Assembly (NCBI GenBank): GCA_021018815.1
Contig: JAITYX010000124.1
Location: forward strand, 310,001-374,000
Reading direction: 5' to 3'
Length of the DNA stretch: 64,000 nt
Source: Talinum fruticosum
Taxonomy: Eukaryota; Streptophyta; Magnoliopsida; Caryophyllales; Talinaceae
Shown one piece after another: positions 1 to 11,900 of the stretch. Under the pieces are notes generated by a model. It was not told the DNA's origin, did no database searches, and saw only the letters and a program-made list of their open reading frames with translations. Position 1 is the stretch's first letter. Every line of letters starts with the position of its first letter. The position numbers and the translations under genes are program-made.

Positions 1-2745
1 ATGCATTGAAACTATATCGTAATTTAGAAGTATCATTAAATAAATTATTCATCTATTCAACACAATTTAAAAACATGATCAATAAATATAAGAGTTGATG
101 TCTTAAACTAAACCAACAAAACTACATTAACAACATAATGTTAACATCTTCCCTCTATAAAGAAAAACAAATTGTTCAACATCTCAAATAAAAAGTAAAA
201 GAATCTCAATTTGACATCTTGCCTTTACAAATGAATTCTAATTGTTTCCAAGTTGTACCCATTCTTGTCAAGCACAAAATAATCCATCTTCACCATGCAT
301 CATCAAGTGACGGTCCACCTCCATGTAAGGGATTAGTCACCTTCCTATTCCAAAATATAGAAATAACATATTTATAATCAAATATAAGAATTAGGAATCC
401 CTTCTATCAAAAAAAAAAAAATCTCATCGAAATGAAACAATCAATGTATATGGCCAACATCCAAAACATCTAAATATTTTCTCGTTGAAGAATGATAAAA
501 ATAATAATAAGTATTTTCAAATTAAATTTTGCAACAAATGTCTCCAAAAAAAAGAAATTATAAGATAACTACACCTATTTTCTTAACCTTGACTGAATTG
601 TGCATCTATTTTTAGCATTATCATGTCAGGAGATGAATTAGTATTGTCAAAGCCTTTTACATATGCTTCTTTTCCTTATATCCATGAATGGAGTTTAAAT
701 ATATGCTACTTGTGTTATGGAAGAACAGTAGACAAAGGTAGGAGCACATTTTCAGTATATTACTATACTTAGGCCAAGTAGAATGTAAAATACTACATCC
801 AAGAGCCAAAAAAGAATAGCAATTATTAACACTATAGCCCAAAAGATTAAAGGAAATTTAGCCAAACTTTAGTAATCTTATACTTAAAATAGAATAGATT
901 AAAAGAGAGAGAATCGAAGCTTAGAGAGGGGGATTGTGGTTAATTTCGCAATTAAGGATGTGCTGAGAAATTGTCAAAACATTCGATTTCACTATCTAGA
1001 ATTCCAATCTATTAACCTTAGTGTCCAAATTCACATTGCTCCATTTGTTTGTACTGGAAAAAAAAAAAACTTTCAAGAGCACATTTGCCTACTTCGTGTT
1101 TGAATATTTCCAAGTGTTTGACCAAAGTTTCAAGTACTCCCATTACCTTCATCCCTTCTTATCCTCTTCGATATCAGCCCCCGAACTCTTTCTTTGCTTA
1201 AACATTCTTTGATTAGTTAGGATTTATTATAACTCTTGACAACCCTTTCCTCATGAAAATCTCTCTAACCCATTATTCCCATCCTACTTCACATTTTTTT
1301 ACTATAATTTGCTTTGATGAACAAAATACAATTATCAAATTTGACCAATAATGTTATCCGTAGTGTAACGAAAACCACACAAACAGAAAACTAATATGAA
1401 ACGGAAGAAAAAGGAAGAAGTAGTAAAAAAAAACAGAAGACATCACCTTTGTATGTAATATGTTGAATCCAATCGCCTTACAACCTTGAAAATTTCATTC
1501 AAAACCCTGCCATTGCTCTAGAAAAGTGTATTATCTTCTTTCTCACTGCAAAATTGCCCAAAAATTAAAAAAAGAATCAAATCATATACTATCCCAAATG
1601 ACTAAAATTTTTGAAAATTAGAGACCTAGATAAAAATGACTTACATAATCAAAATCATATCAAATGAAGGGGAGGTAGATCCCATTTTACGACCCAAACT
1701 CTCATGATTACAGTCTACAAACATATAGAAAGAAATGGAGGGGCAAAATCACGATTATAGTCAACAAACATATTTGCTTCCTAATTTTGAAAACCCGCAT
1801 TGCCGTTTAAATGTTTAACAGTTTCCTTATCGTTCTTTCTTTTGCAAAGAAGGTACAGAGGCAACGTAGGCGGGATTAAATCCATGCATCTAATCATTTT
1901 TCTCAATTCAAGTGAACCTAATGTCTTTTCCCTACATAAAGAACAATCACGTAGCTTAGAGGGAGAATGCAACAATAATATCTTTTAGACAACAAAAGCA
2001 TACACACATACACACATGATTCCTTGCACATGAGCATTGCATTTCCATTTTTACATGTTTGCTATCCTTAAAACAACTTTATGGTTCCGGTAGGAAGTTG
2101 ACTCTTATTAATAAGCAAAACAAACTTGCCAGCTTTATGTACTTTGATTTGAAGACATATTTTTAGTTTCGGTTTCAGCTTGACCAAAATTATTGTAGTT
2201 GAACAGGTAATCATTAATCATATTGTTCATGAAACACTCGCCCGACAACAAATTCAAAGGGAAAGAAACAAACTATATTACCTTTTTATAAAATCAAATA
2301 CCATGGAAATCTTTTCTCTATGCTTCAAGCACTTATCCACCTCAACCATCCTCCTCACCATCCATCTACTTCACCATCCATACACTTCAACAGGGTGTGC
2401 ACCATGAGCCTTCCCCCCCACACACACACAAAAAATAAAGAAAGAGAAATGCTCTTCCTGCCTATGCCTGCCTCGCAGCGAGTTCTCCCCCTCAACTATC
2501 ATCACTTATCCGCCTTCATAGCCCATCTGTCGTCTCCAAGTTAAAAATTGCCAAAAGTGATTTATGATGTTCACTGTGATCTGCACCTAAGCCTACCTCG
2601 ACATATCCTGTTAAAGAAACTAACATTGGGGCGAGTCTAAATCACACAATTAGGGAAGAGATTGCGGGAAAGGAGGAACTATATAAGCAACATATAGTTG
2701 AACCCTAATCTAACATAAATCTCAAAATAAAAAAACACAATATAA
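1..2745. other. AT-rich non-coding region
   Basis: No coding exon with plausible codon content or recognisable homology was found on either strand. Short open frames here are low-complexity and end at random stops. If the importin-alpha exon at 2849-3057 belongs to a longer gene, this stretch would be its first intron, but I saw no downstream importin armadillo-repeat exon in it. Confidence 0.6.
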
Positions 2746-2848
2746 CAATCAAAATGCAGAATTAAACAAAAAAAAAAAAAGAAAAGCAAAAGCATTAGAA
2801 ACAAAAGAAGTTATGGAGAAACGTAAACTGGAGAGAGAAACAAGCAAC

Positions 2849-3057
2849 CTTCTTCTCAACATTAGAGGAGTGAACCGGAGCAGGAAACTGTTGAGCTTAA
2901 AGGCCTTCACGGCGCTTCTTGAGCATGCTTTCTTCCCCTTTTCTCTTACGGATCTCCACCATGTTGTCCTCCCGCGCCGGCGCCCTCGTCGGCATTGATC
3001 GCAACTTTGTACCGGTTTCGGCAAACCTCCGTCTCGAGCATTTGGCCTCAACGACAT
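2849..3057 (-). pseudogene. Importin-alpha first coding exon (IBB domain), frame-broken
   Basis: Importin-alpha carries nuclear-localisation-signal cargo to the nuclear pore and binds importin-beta through its N-terminal IBB domain. Reading leftward from the ATG at 3057, the first codons give MSLRPNAR, the usual start of plant importin-alpha. The next IBB segments appear in shifted frames: TEV.RNRYKVA, then EDNMVEIRKRKGEESMLKKRREGL, then AQQFP and VEKK just before a GT donor at 2848. Compared with the family, there is one extra base after codon 8, about two missing C residues in the Arg-rich run near 2995-3005, and a TAA where CAA (Gln) is expected after REGL. No ARM-repeat exons were found to the left; they could lie beyond the window edge. 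It is either a decayed fragment or a gene with sequence errors plus one nonsense change. The family call is secure; pseudogene status is likely. Confidence 0.72.
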
Positions 3058-3850
3058 CGTTTTACTTGGAATTTGAACTCAATCAACAGTAACCAAAAAC
3101 CTAAGCAAGAACAGTGAAGCTAAGCGATCAAGAGCAGGAAAGAGAAAGCTTGGAGTGGAACGAAGAAGCGAAGAGCGAGACTTACCTCGGAAGAGTCGAT
3201 CCACGCCGGAGAGGAAGAAAACCTGCCGGAAATCAAAATCTCCAGATGAAACTTCTACCTTTCGCATTTTGAATCATCTGCAATTCCATAATACCCAGAT
3301 TTCAAAATCCCTAAATTTTTCCAAAACCCTAAAAATCAATTAGAAAGATCAGCCTGAAAAGAGAAGAAAATGGGAAAAATTTTACCAATTTGAAGGTTAT
3401 TTCTTGCTTATTTTCGTCCTTTGAAGTCGGGGATTTTTCAGCAACCAAATACTCATAAATAACAGACATCAAGTTCATCGTGGGAAAAACGGAATGATCG
3501 AGAGAGCTTGGCGGCGGCGACAGCCACGCCGGTCGGCCATCGGCCGCACGAGGGAGAAAAGGAATAGAGAAGGCGAGGACGAAACGCTCGCTGCCCAACC
3601 CGGGAGGCGGCCAACCACCCACACAGAGCTGCCGGGCGAGTGTTAGAGAGAGAGAGAGGGCGTGCCGCCGGCGACAAGACACCAGCCGGCCAACGGCTCG
3701 AAAGTCGGTCGACCACCCACAAGAAAACAGAGCAGGTGAGTGAGAGAGAGAGAGAGAGAGTAGCGGGCATGGGAGACGTGAGGGAGGGGGTTGAGAGGAG
3801 AGAGAGACTGTAAGAATGAAGAGAGAGAAAATGAAACCGTAAAAATGAAA
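3058..3850 (-). promoter_or_regulatory. Leftward 5' leader/promoter of the importin-alpha exon
   Basis: On the minus strand this is CT-rich with GA/CT microsatellites (around 3646-3658 and 3738-3760), typical of plant 5' leaders. A good splice donor (CCGAG followed by GTAAGT) lies at 3186/3185, and a TTGATTGAG acceptor-like site lies about 20 bases upstream of the ATG, which suggests a 5'UTR intron. GC-rich open frames between 3330 and 3770 overlap in two frames, look like low-complexity leader translation, and are not annotated as genes. Confidence 0.45.
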
Positions 3851-5947
3851 CCGAGAGAGTGAAAGACGGGAGACGTGGCCTTTAGTAATACTAACGGTTA
3901 TAATTACTCTAGGTCAATGTAATTTTTATTTATTTAAATAATAAAATTTAAGAATGAATGGCTCCGATTTTTCACCATGTAAAATCTAAATTTAAAAATT
4001 GGTTTTATCCCTATAATTAAGGAGAGAGAAGTAAATCCAACTTTACTTTTATATATTAATAGATTTCAAGTGTAACCCATTTATAATGCAAATTATTATG
4101 GAGTAACTCTCATAAGTTGCTATAATAGGAATTAAAAATGAGCAACTCTTTGCCCATCTAACACTTGAAGCAACTTAATGGGAGTTATTTTTGTTGAAAA
4201 CAGTCTTATATTAATTCACCTAAATTGTATCATGTCAACGTATTTGTAGACTCAAGTCTATATTATAAGTACTTGAGCGCTAGTTGAACATTTTGCTATG
4301 TAACTTTAAATAGAGGAAAAAATAAATCAAATATTATATATAAGAACGAATGATACTACATAATAAATAAAAAAATAACATTTAATAAAAAAATTATGAC
4401 CCTTTAGTACCATGTAGTACCCACTAATGATAAAATAGTCCTTAGGTATCAAAAATAATAAATTAATATCCCGAGCAATCGTTTATTGTTCTTTGGTTGT
4501 AAAAGACTACTTTTTGGGAATTAGATAACAATATTGTTCCTCATTTTCTTTTTATTTACTTGAATAAAAGTATATTATTTGTTATTTATTATTTATTATA
4601 TTATACATTTACTAAACATAGAGAGGAAGAGTTAAGGGTGAGCCTTTATTCTAATACCCGTCGCTCCTAGTTGTGCTTGAAGATCTAGGATATAGGGATA
4701 TCAAACTCAAGGTCAAAGTCCAATCTTACAACTCATCGAACTCCTTTGCACAACTTATAAGGCAATTATTTCCTACAAGATTTAAACTTCGATTGAGAGG
4801 ATAAAAGTTTTACCGCTAAAACAACATTCATTTGGTAACAAAAATGAGACTTAGAATCCATCAATTCACATTTTTGGTGCAGTACTGTTTTTTTGGGTGA
4901 GTCCCCTAAATTATTTTCATATGAGTTTACGTGGAATATTTACTAACATGAAATGATTTAAGGTTGTCCACGAATTTATAGTTGGGGGAAAAAAAGGAAT
5001 TGTTGGGCACGCCTAGGCAGAACTATTAGGTTTCACTCAAGTCTATGTAGATCTGGGCCCGTTTTAGTTTTAAATCTAAACTCAATATGGTTCTGTTTGG
5101 CCAACAGGTTTCAAAAATTTTTGGTGCCTATTTCATTCATTTCATTTGTTAATTTTCCCCTTTTAGACTCTGTCAATTTTACCCTTTCTTTTGGCTTAAT
5201 TCCAGAAAAATTCACACTAAAAATTCAAAAAGATTAAATGACAATTGAAGTGTAGGTCGTAAATTATTAGTTTCGCATAGTAGATCACTCTGTTTCCACA
5301 AATTATTAGCGTGTCAAATGTTCTACACAAAAGACATCAAAAACGGTAGAACCATCAAAATGTTAATTAAGGTAATAACAGTTTCACCAATTACACATGT
5401 CGAATCTCCAAAGGTGCACTTATTGGAAGAGATTTCACTTTTGACGCTCACAGCGCGAAAGAGATTACACCACTCATCAAAAACAAAAAAAAATAATAAT
5501 AATAAAAATCGTTTTAAGAATTCCGATGCCCTTCAGCTTTAAGATCCCTTGGGCAAAAGTGAAACTACATAATCATAATCCAAATTACGATCTCCACAGC
5601 ATTGGTCAGGCAAGGGGGCAACAAACAAAAAAGGAAAGGAAGAAAAGGGGGGCAAAGAGGATGAAAGAAAGGCACTTATAATCATCGTATCACTAACCGT
5701 GTATATGCAAGTGACAGCGGTTAAAATTCACCCCCTCACTAGTAGTACCCAAAAATTGCAACCTAGGAAATAGCAAGGGCAAATTGCGCAACCATACGTA
5801 CACAACCTTATTATTACAAAAGGCTCACTTATCACATTCTAAGCTCAATAAACAGCATTTTCCTCTGGCAGTATCGGCGGGGCTAGCTGCATTATATATA
5901 ATGTCTAGTTGAATGAGCTCAGTTGATTAACAGGAATCCGTAGTTTA
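3851..5947. other. Intergenic, AT-rich; no gene seen
   Basis: AT-rich sequence with no supported exon. The part nearest 5948 probably contains the 3'UTR and poly(A) region of the leftward WD40 gene. No clear inverted-repeat transposon ends were recognised. Confidence 0.5.
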
Positions 5948-8900
5948 TTACCTATAACCAGAGATACCATTTTTCGCCATTGTCGCTGGTTTGTCTCTCA
6001 AACCAGTGTTCAGAATCGTCTCCGAATTGCTCGATGGGTTCTCAGCACATGCTGGTCTCATCCAGACTTTTATATGACCTTCCCGACAAGCAGTAATGAC
6101 TGACTCTTGGGTGAAAATCAAACCTGAAAGAGGCTCTGTATGAACACGATGAGCAACCACAGGAGAAAGCTTTGGAACGTCTCGCATACTGGGTGAGGGC
6201 TGAAGTGTACCGATGGGGCATACATTGTCCCAATGAGATGACTGGCTAGCTGTACTATATGTGGGGGACCCAACGAGAGGGGAACCACCAGGAGCACATC
6301 GGCGAAGTGGTACTACAATTTCGTTTGCTTCCAAGTCCCAGAGTAGTAGTTGTGTGTCCTGCTTAAGACGAGCCAAGTTAATGCCAATTTAAATTTATGT
6401 TCACATTTTTTATTACACTTGCCTACTGATAAAGAAGCCAGGCAAACAGGTGTTTTGAGTAAATAGTATCAGCAGAATCATGTTCAAGTTGATGTTAACA
6501 GCTCGAGTAAACTGGATCAGATTAGGTCATGTAGATCTTGCTGTGAGCTGGACCAATAAGTTTGTCACTTGAAATAATCAATAGGGGGAGTAAAGTTTCA
6601 GGTAGGTCCAAACTAAGTCAGCTCAATGTTGGGTTTCCTTATTTCAAGTACAGGCTGGTTCTGATTCTGAAGTGTTTGGGATTGAGACCCCGGATACAGG
6701 TTGAAAAATTAACAAGTTTCAAGGCAGTCAAGAGCCTGCATATTCATTGCATTGCAATTACAGGTTATAGGACCAATTTCACAAAGCAATTTGCAAATCC
6801 CCTGGAGACCTTAGACATTAAAAGTCTGGGATAAACTAGCAGATCATATCACAACAAAACAAGAGTTACAACCAGAATGTATTAGATATTTCTTACCATA
6901 ATTACATATAACAACCCACTAACCAGCATATACTTGTCTTAAGCAATTTGGATATTTCATATTGTACATGTCTGTTAGAATACCAAGCAGATATTGTAGA
7001 AGAAACTTGGCTGGCGAGAGAGCAAAAGCTTTTAACAGTCTTAAGTCATTGTTCCAAGCCATCTCTTGGCTTCATGCATGAACATGCAAAGGTTAAGTCA
7101 AAGGTTGACAACTAACACCACTGACTTAACGAAACAGACCTCTGTGCAATTTACGTCAAGGTTACTACATCTTAACCCACACACCTGAGCAAGACTCCTA
7201 ATCGATATGGTTTTGTGAAAAAGAGTGACATATGGCCCAAACATTGTCCTCATATAACATGAATGAAAGGGGCAGGCATTCACTCGAAGAACTACACATC
7301 AGATTAAACTACAACCAACTACAACAGCTGGAATTGCATAAAGAGATTGCAAAATTTAGTATGAGGCTAATAGCTAATAGTGAATTTGGCTTACCTGACC
7401 AACAGAACCAAAACGATATACAACGTTTTCTCCTGAATCATCAGAATTCGGGGCGCCCAATAAGGGTCAAATGCTACTCCACTAACCTGTCATTCATGCA
7501 GTCAAAATGGAATATCAAAAAAAAAAAAAGAAACAAAGCTGGTAGAATACAAATGCAAGAAGAGAGTGAACATAGCACAACATACAAAGAGATCATGAGC
7601 TGAGCACAAATGACATAACAGCATCTTATCTGTAGAATGTAACTTACCCAAGAGTTGTGCCCCTCTCCCCAAGCCACAACTTTCCGGTCTTCCATACTCC
7701 AAACTTGAACCAAGTCATCTTCACCCCCAGTCAAAATATATTTCCCGTCCCCACTGTAAAGAAATGCTTAATCAGCAACCACAATATTTTCCAAGACCAA
7801 ACAAGAAGTGACAAGAGATGATGAAAAAAACAGGCTTGCTTAACATGCAGTTTTTAATGGAACTTCATCTGAGCAACGCATCAATAGTCCCAATAGTTAG
7901 AACACTACTACTCTCTTTCGCCCCCTCTTCGAAGATTTAAACTCTTGGATGGGAGGCCCTCCAAAATTTCTGAACAGCTTGAGAAGAGGTTCAATAATCT
8001 AACTCAACCCAAAGAATCATTGGCTACAAGTAAGAGATATGCACAGGGGATGCTACCCCAATCAGCAGCAAATGGGCCTTCACCAAGAGAGGATCCAGAA
8101 GAATATGAAGACATTAAAAAAATGCGTAAAATGCATTACCTCCAAGCACAACATAGAAGTGCCCCATAATAACTTTTTCCACCACATATGAGTTGTTCTT
8201 TCAAGTAGTCAAAAACTCGTAGATATCCTACATCATAATTATATCATGTCCATTATGCTGCCTGTTATAAAGTAAACACTAAACAAGGAATCACACAGTC
8301 TAGAAAAAAAAAGATTCACAAAGGTACCATCTCTTCCAACAGTAGCCATATAGACACCATCATTTGAAAATTCAATGCTATTGATTGATCCTTGGCATAT
8401 ATGCCATCTAGCAATTGGATTACTCTGCATGTAAATTGCACAAAGAACACATATCAGCAAAAAGGATTTCCATGCATGAGTCTTACGTAACAATTGGAGC
8501 ATGAAATATTGTACGACACAAAATACAGTGTTTTTAATTGTTTCAATGCAAGCCAATAGACAAAGGCTAAACCTCAGTCCAAGCTGAAAGATTTTGTTCT
8601 TTTCTAAACAGAGTTGCATACAAAACTAGAGGGACACGTTGCTAAGCAGAAGATTAACCCAAATAGACAATTACACAAGAAAGTCAGATGCAGGCATACT
8701 TCAGAAACAGTTTTTTAAAAGTAGTCAACACACCTTACTCGTGCGAGCATGGGCTACGGAAAGCTGGGTTTGGTCCTTTGCAGCAGGAAATGAAGGATCA
8801 GCAGCACCGTCTTTGTTCTAAAGAAAAATTAATAAGAAATAGGTATCAGATCAATGATTGAGTTAAAAACTGGCAAATAAAAATATAGTGTAGTTAGAAC

Positions 8901-11900
8901 TGCAAGATTCCAGCAACCTTCTCATACACATACAAATTTCCATCTGCATGAGCAACGACAAAAGCACCATCACCCTTGGGCACCCATGCAACACTCGTAC
9001 AACGACTGTAGACAAGAAAGATTTAATAGATTATTTCCATAGTTATAGAAAAAGTTTCATGTAATAAGGAACAGTGTGGTTAAGGAGCCAAAACAATTTT
9101 CCAAGAACGCTGGACAACAATTTATGTATGCTCAAAGCCCCTTCTCAAGAAGCTTCATGCACTGAACTAAATGCTATCTACTGTGTACAAAAAATGCAAC
9201 TCACTCTCACACACTGGCAGAAACATTGATTGGGAGTAAGAAGAAGCAATACACGAACTTCACCCGAAAAAAGAAAGGTTTTCCCCCTCCAAATTCATAT
9301 TAGCATGAGGCCTAGAACGCCAAATGATAGCCCGGATAAAAAGATTCTCAACTTAACTGAAGCAAAAAGACTTCAAGCTCTTTAGAGCAAAGTTCTTAAG
9401 TATAAATCATATTAGAAGCTCCAGCATAAACACAAAATGAGGTCCTTAATGAGATGGTTGCGTCATAAAGTTTTAGAAAAAATTGAGTAACCCATGTTTT
9501 GCCGCATTTTGTCACATTCATGTTGAAAAAGCAGCAATGACCATCATGTAATCCACAACAATCATTCTGAAATGATGAACATTTATATCTTTAATTTAAT
9601 ATTTTTTTAAAGAAGAACTTCTATGACATTTGATTATTTACATCTATCTGATGCAAACCCTATTATATGTGCTAATAAGACGATTATAAAGTCATTATCT
9701 CCAATATCAAGAGCAAACAATTGCATGGAAAATCTTTTTGAAGAACTCACGCCATGACAACTACGATATGTTAACAATTGCCATGACTAGGGGTGTAACT
9801 AAGCCGAGCCGGCTCACGAGTCGTGAGCCGGCTCGTATAAAAGCTTGCCAAGCCGAGATTGTGACGAACCCGAGCCGAGCCTGGAAAGTTATCCGAGCCG
9901 AGCTCGAGCTTGCAATGTTGGAGCTCGTAAGCTCGCCGAGCCTACACGAGCCCATTACATACGAGCCGAACGAACGAACAAGTAAACGAGCCGAGCAAAC
10001 GAGCCGAGCGAGGCCTACCAAACGAGCCTAAACAAGCTCGGCTCGTCGAGCTTACACAAGCTAATTACAAATGAATCTAAACAAATTGAAACAAATGAGC
10101 TAAAATTCGTGGAGATTAGTATGTGAAGAACTTTTTTTTATCACCGATCTAGCAATTAATTTAAATTTTTTAATTTAGCATAATTATTTTGATTTATATT
10201 TCTTAAGTAAAGCATTTGGTTATACCTAATCTATTAAAACTTTTGTTTACCAATTACTAACATTTATATACATGAAAACTCATAATCAAGATAGATGAAA
10301 TGTTGATAATGAATATATGATTCACATTAATCTAGTGCGGGAGGTAGAGTGATTGATCCATATCGTAGCTCGTTAGATCCTAAAACGGTGGAAGCTTTGA
10401 TATGTGGAGGTGATTGGTTCCATCATCTACATGGTGTCACAAAAAGAGGAGGAAGGTAGTTTTTGTCAATTTAAAGTATAAATTAAAATAAAATTGTATT
10501 AATGATTTAGTTGTAACTTTTATTTGTCTCCCTTTCTCAGGTGTTAAAAGAAGACGATCAACCTAAAGAGTTCATATTGCCAATGTCTAATGAAGGATCG
10601 ACGTGCCCACTTTGATAACATTTTGCTATATTGGAAATGTGAAATAAAGAGCCTTTTTTTTTAGTGAATGATAGATGTTATTATTACAAGGATTTTAAAT
10701 TAAAATTCAAGTTTTTTAGTAATTTGTATTTCATTATCAAAGAGTCAAATGTTTTATTTATGTTTTATACTATTTTTTTAAGTGGTATATTGTGATTGTT
10801 GAGAAAAAGAGTCTCAATTAAATTTAATTTTATGTTTTTATAGCAAGTATATATAAAAGATGGCTTTGAACTTAAAAACAAGAGTTTAATAGAAACTTTT
10901 GACGAGCCAATGACGAGCCGAGCTTGGGCTCGAGCTTTTGGCGAGCCTTTTCTCGAGCTTTTGGCGAGCTGAGCTCGAGCTTGATTGTGCCGAGCTTGGC
11001 GAGCCACGAGCCGAGCTCGAGCTACAAATGATACTCACGAGCCGAGCTTCAAGCCTGGTAGGTTCGGGCTCGGCTCGGCTCGAATACACCCCTAGTCATG
11101 ACAAATCTTTTTGAAGAACTAGAAAGTCATTATTTCCAAGATCAAGAGCAAACAATTGCATGGCAAATCTTTTTGAAGAACTCATGCCATGACAACTGTG
11201 ATATGTTAACAATTGCCACATTAGCATGATATATGTCTATGACAATCTTGAGCAAATCACCACTCTGAATCCCTGAATTCTAGCTGGGTATATGATTTCC
11301 TTTTATCAGTTCTTATTTTATTCATTGTGTCCTTAAACATCAGATTACTTCAGGAAAATACATCAGGTTCTTTCGAAGTCAAACATTTATAACAATATCA
11401 CACTAGAACGTGCATCCAAAATCCTTTCTATGAAATTCATTCCCCCTGATGCTGCAAAGCCATCATCGATATGGTACATATAGAGTTGAAGATTGATGTC
11501 CTTGCCCCTCAAGGAGGATCAAAGAACACTGTCAAAATTTCAACCCCACTTTAACATCGGAACTTCACTAAAAAGAGTTGCTCCATTTATCAAACTCATA
11601 AGTGATAATGCTTCAGTGACACTCTTTAAAATGAACTACAGGTGATGGAATGGGCATAGGTCATGACAGCTTCTGTATATGCTAAAAATACTACTGTATT
11701 TCAGTAAAGGTCTATCTTCAAGGCCAACAAGCAAAACAATTCTGACATTCTTCAACTCAAAAACAGTAACCTAGCTAAGATGATACCAAAAGATAATCTT
11801 AACTAAAGTTAAAAGTTGCTGACTTAACTGTTTATAAGGTTACAGATAACATGTTCAGGCGCACAGGCCACAGGTTAAAATTTGCCAAAAATAAAGTTTA

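Noticed and set aside
3329..3770. Two overlapping minus-strand frames of 105-117 codons in GC-rich DNA
   Set aside because: Low-complexity Leu/Ser runs from CT repeats, overlapping in different frames, positioned as the leader of the importin-alpha exon.
9738..11089. Ala/Ser/Arg-rich frames in both strands
   Set aside because: Arise from GAGCCGAGC subterminal repeats of the hAT element.
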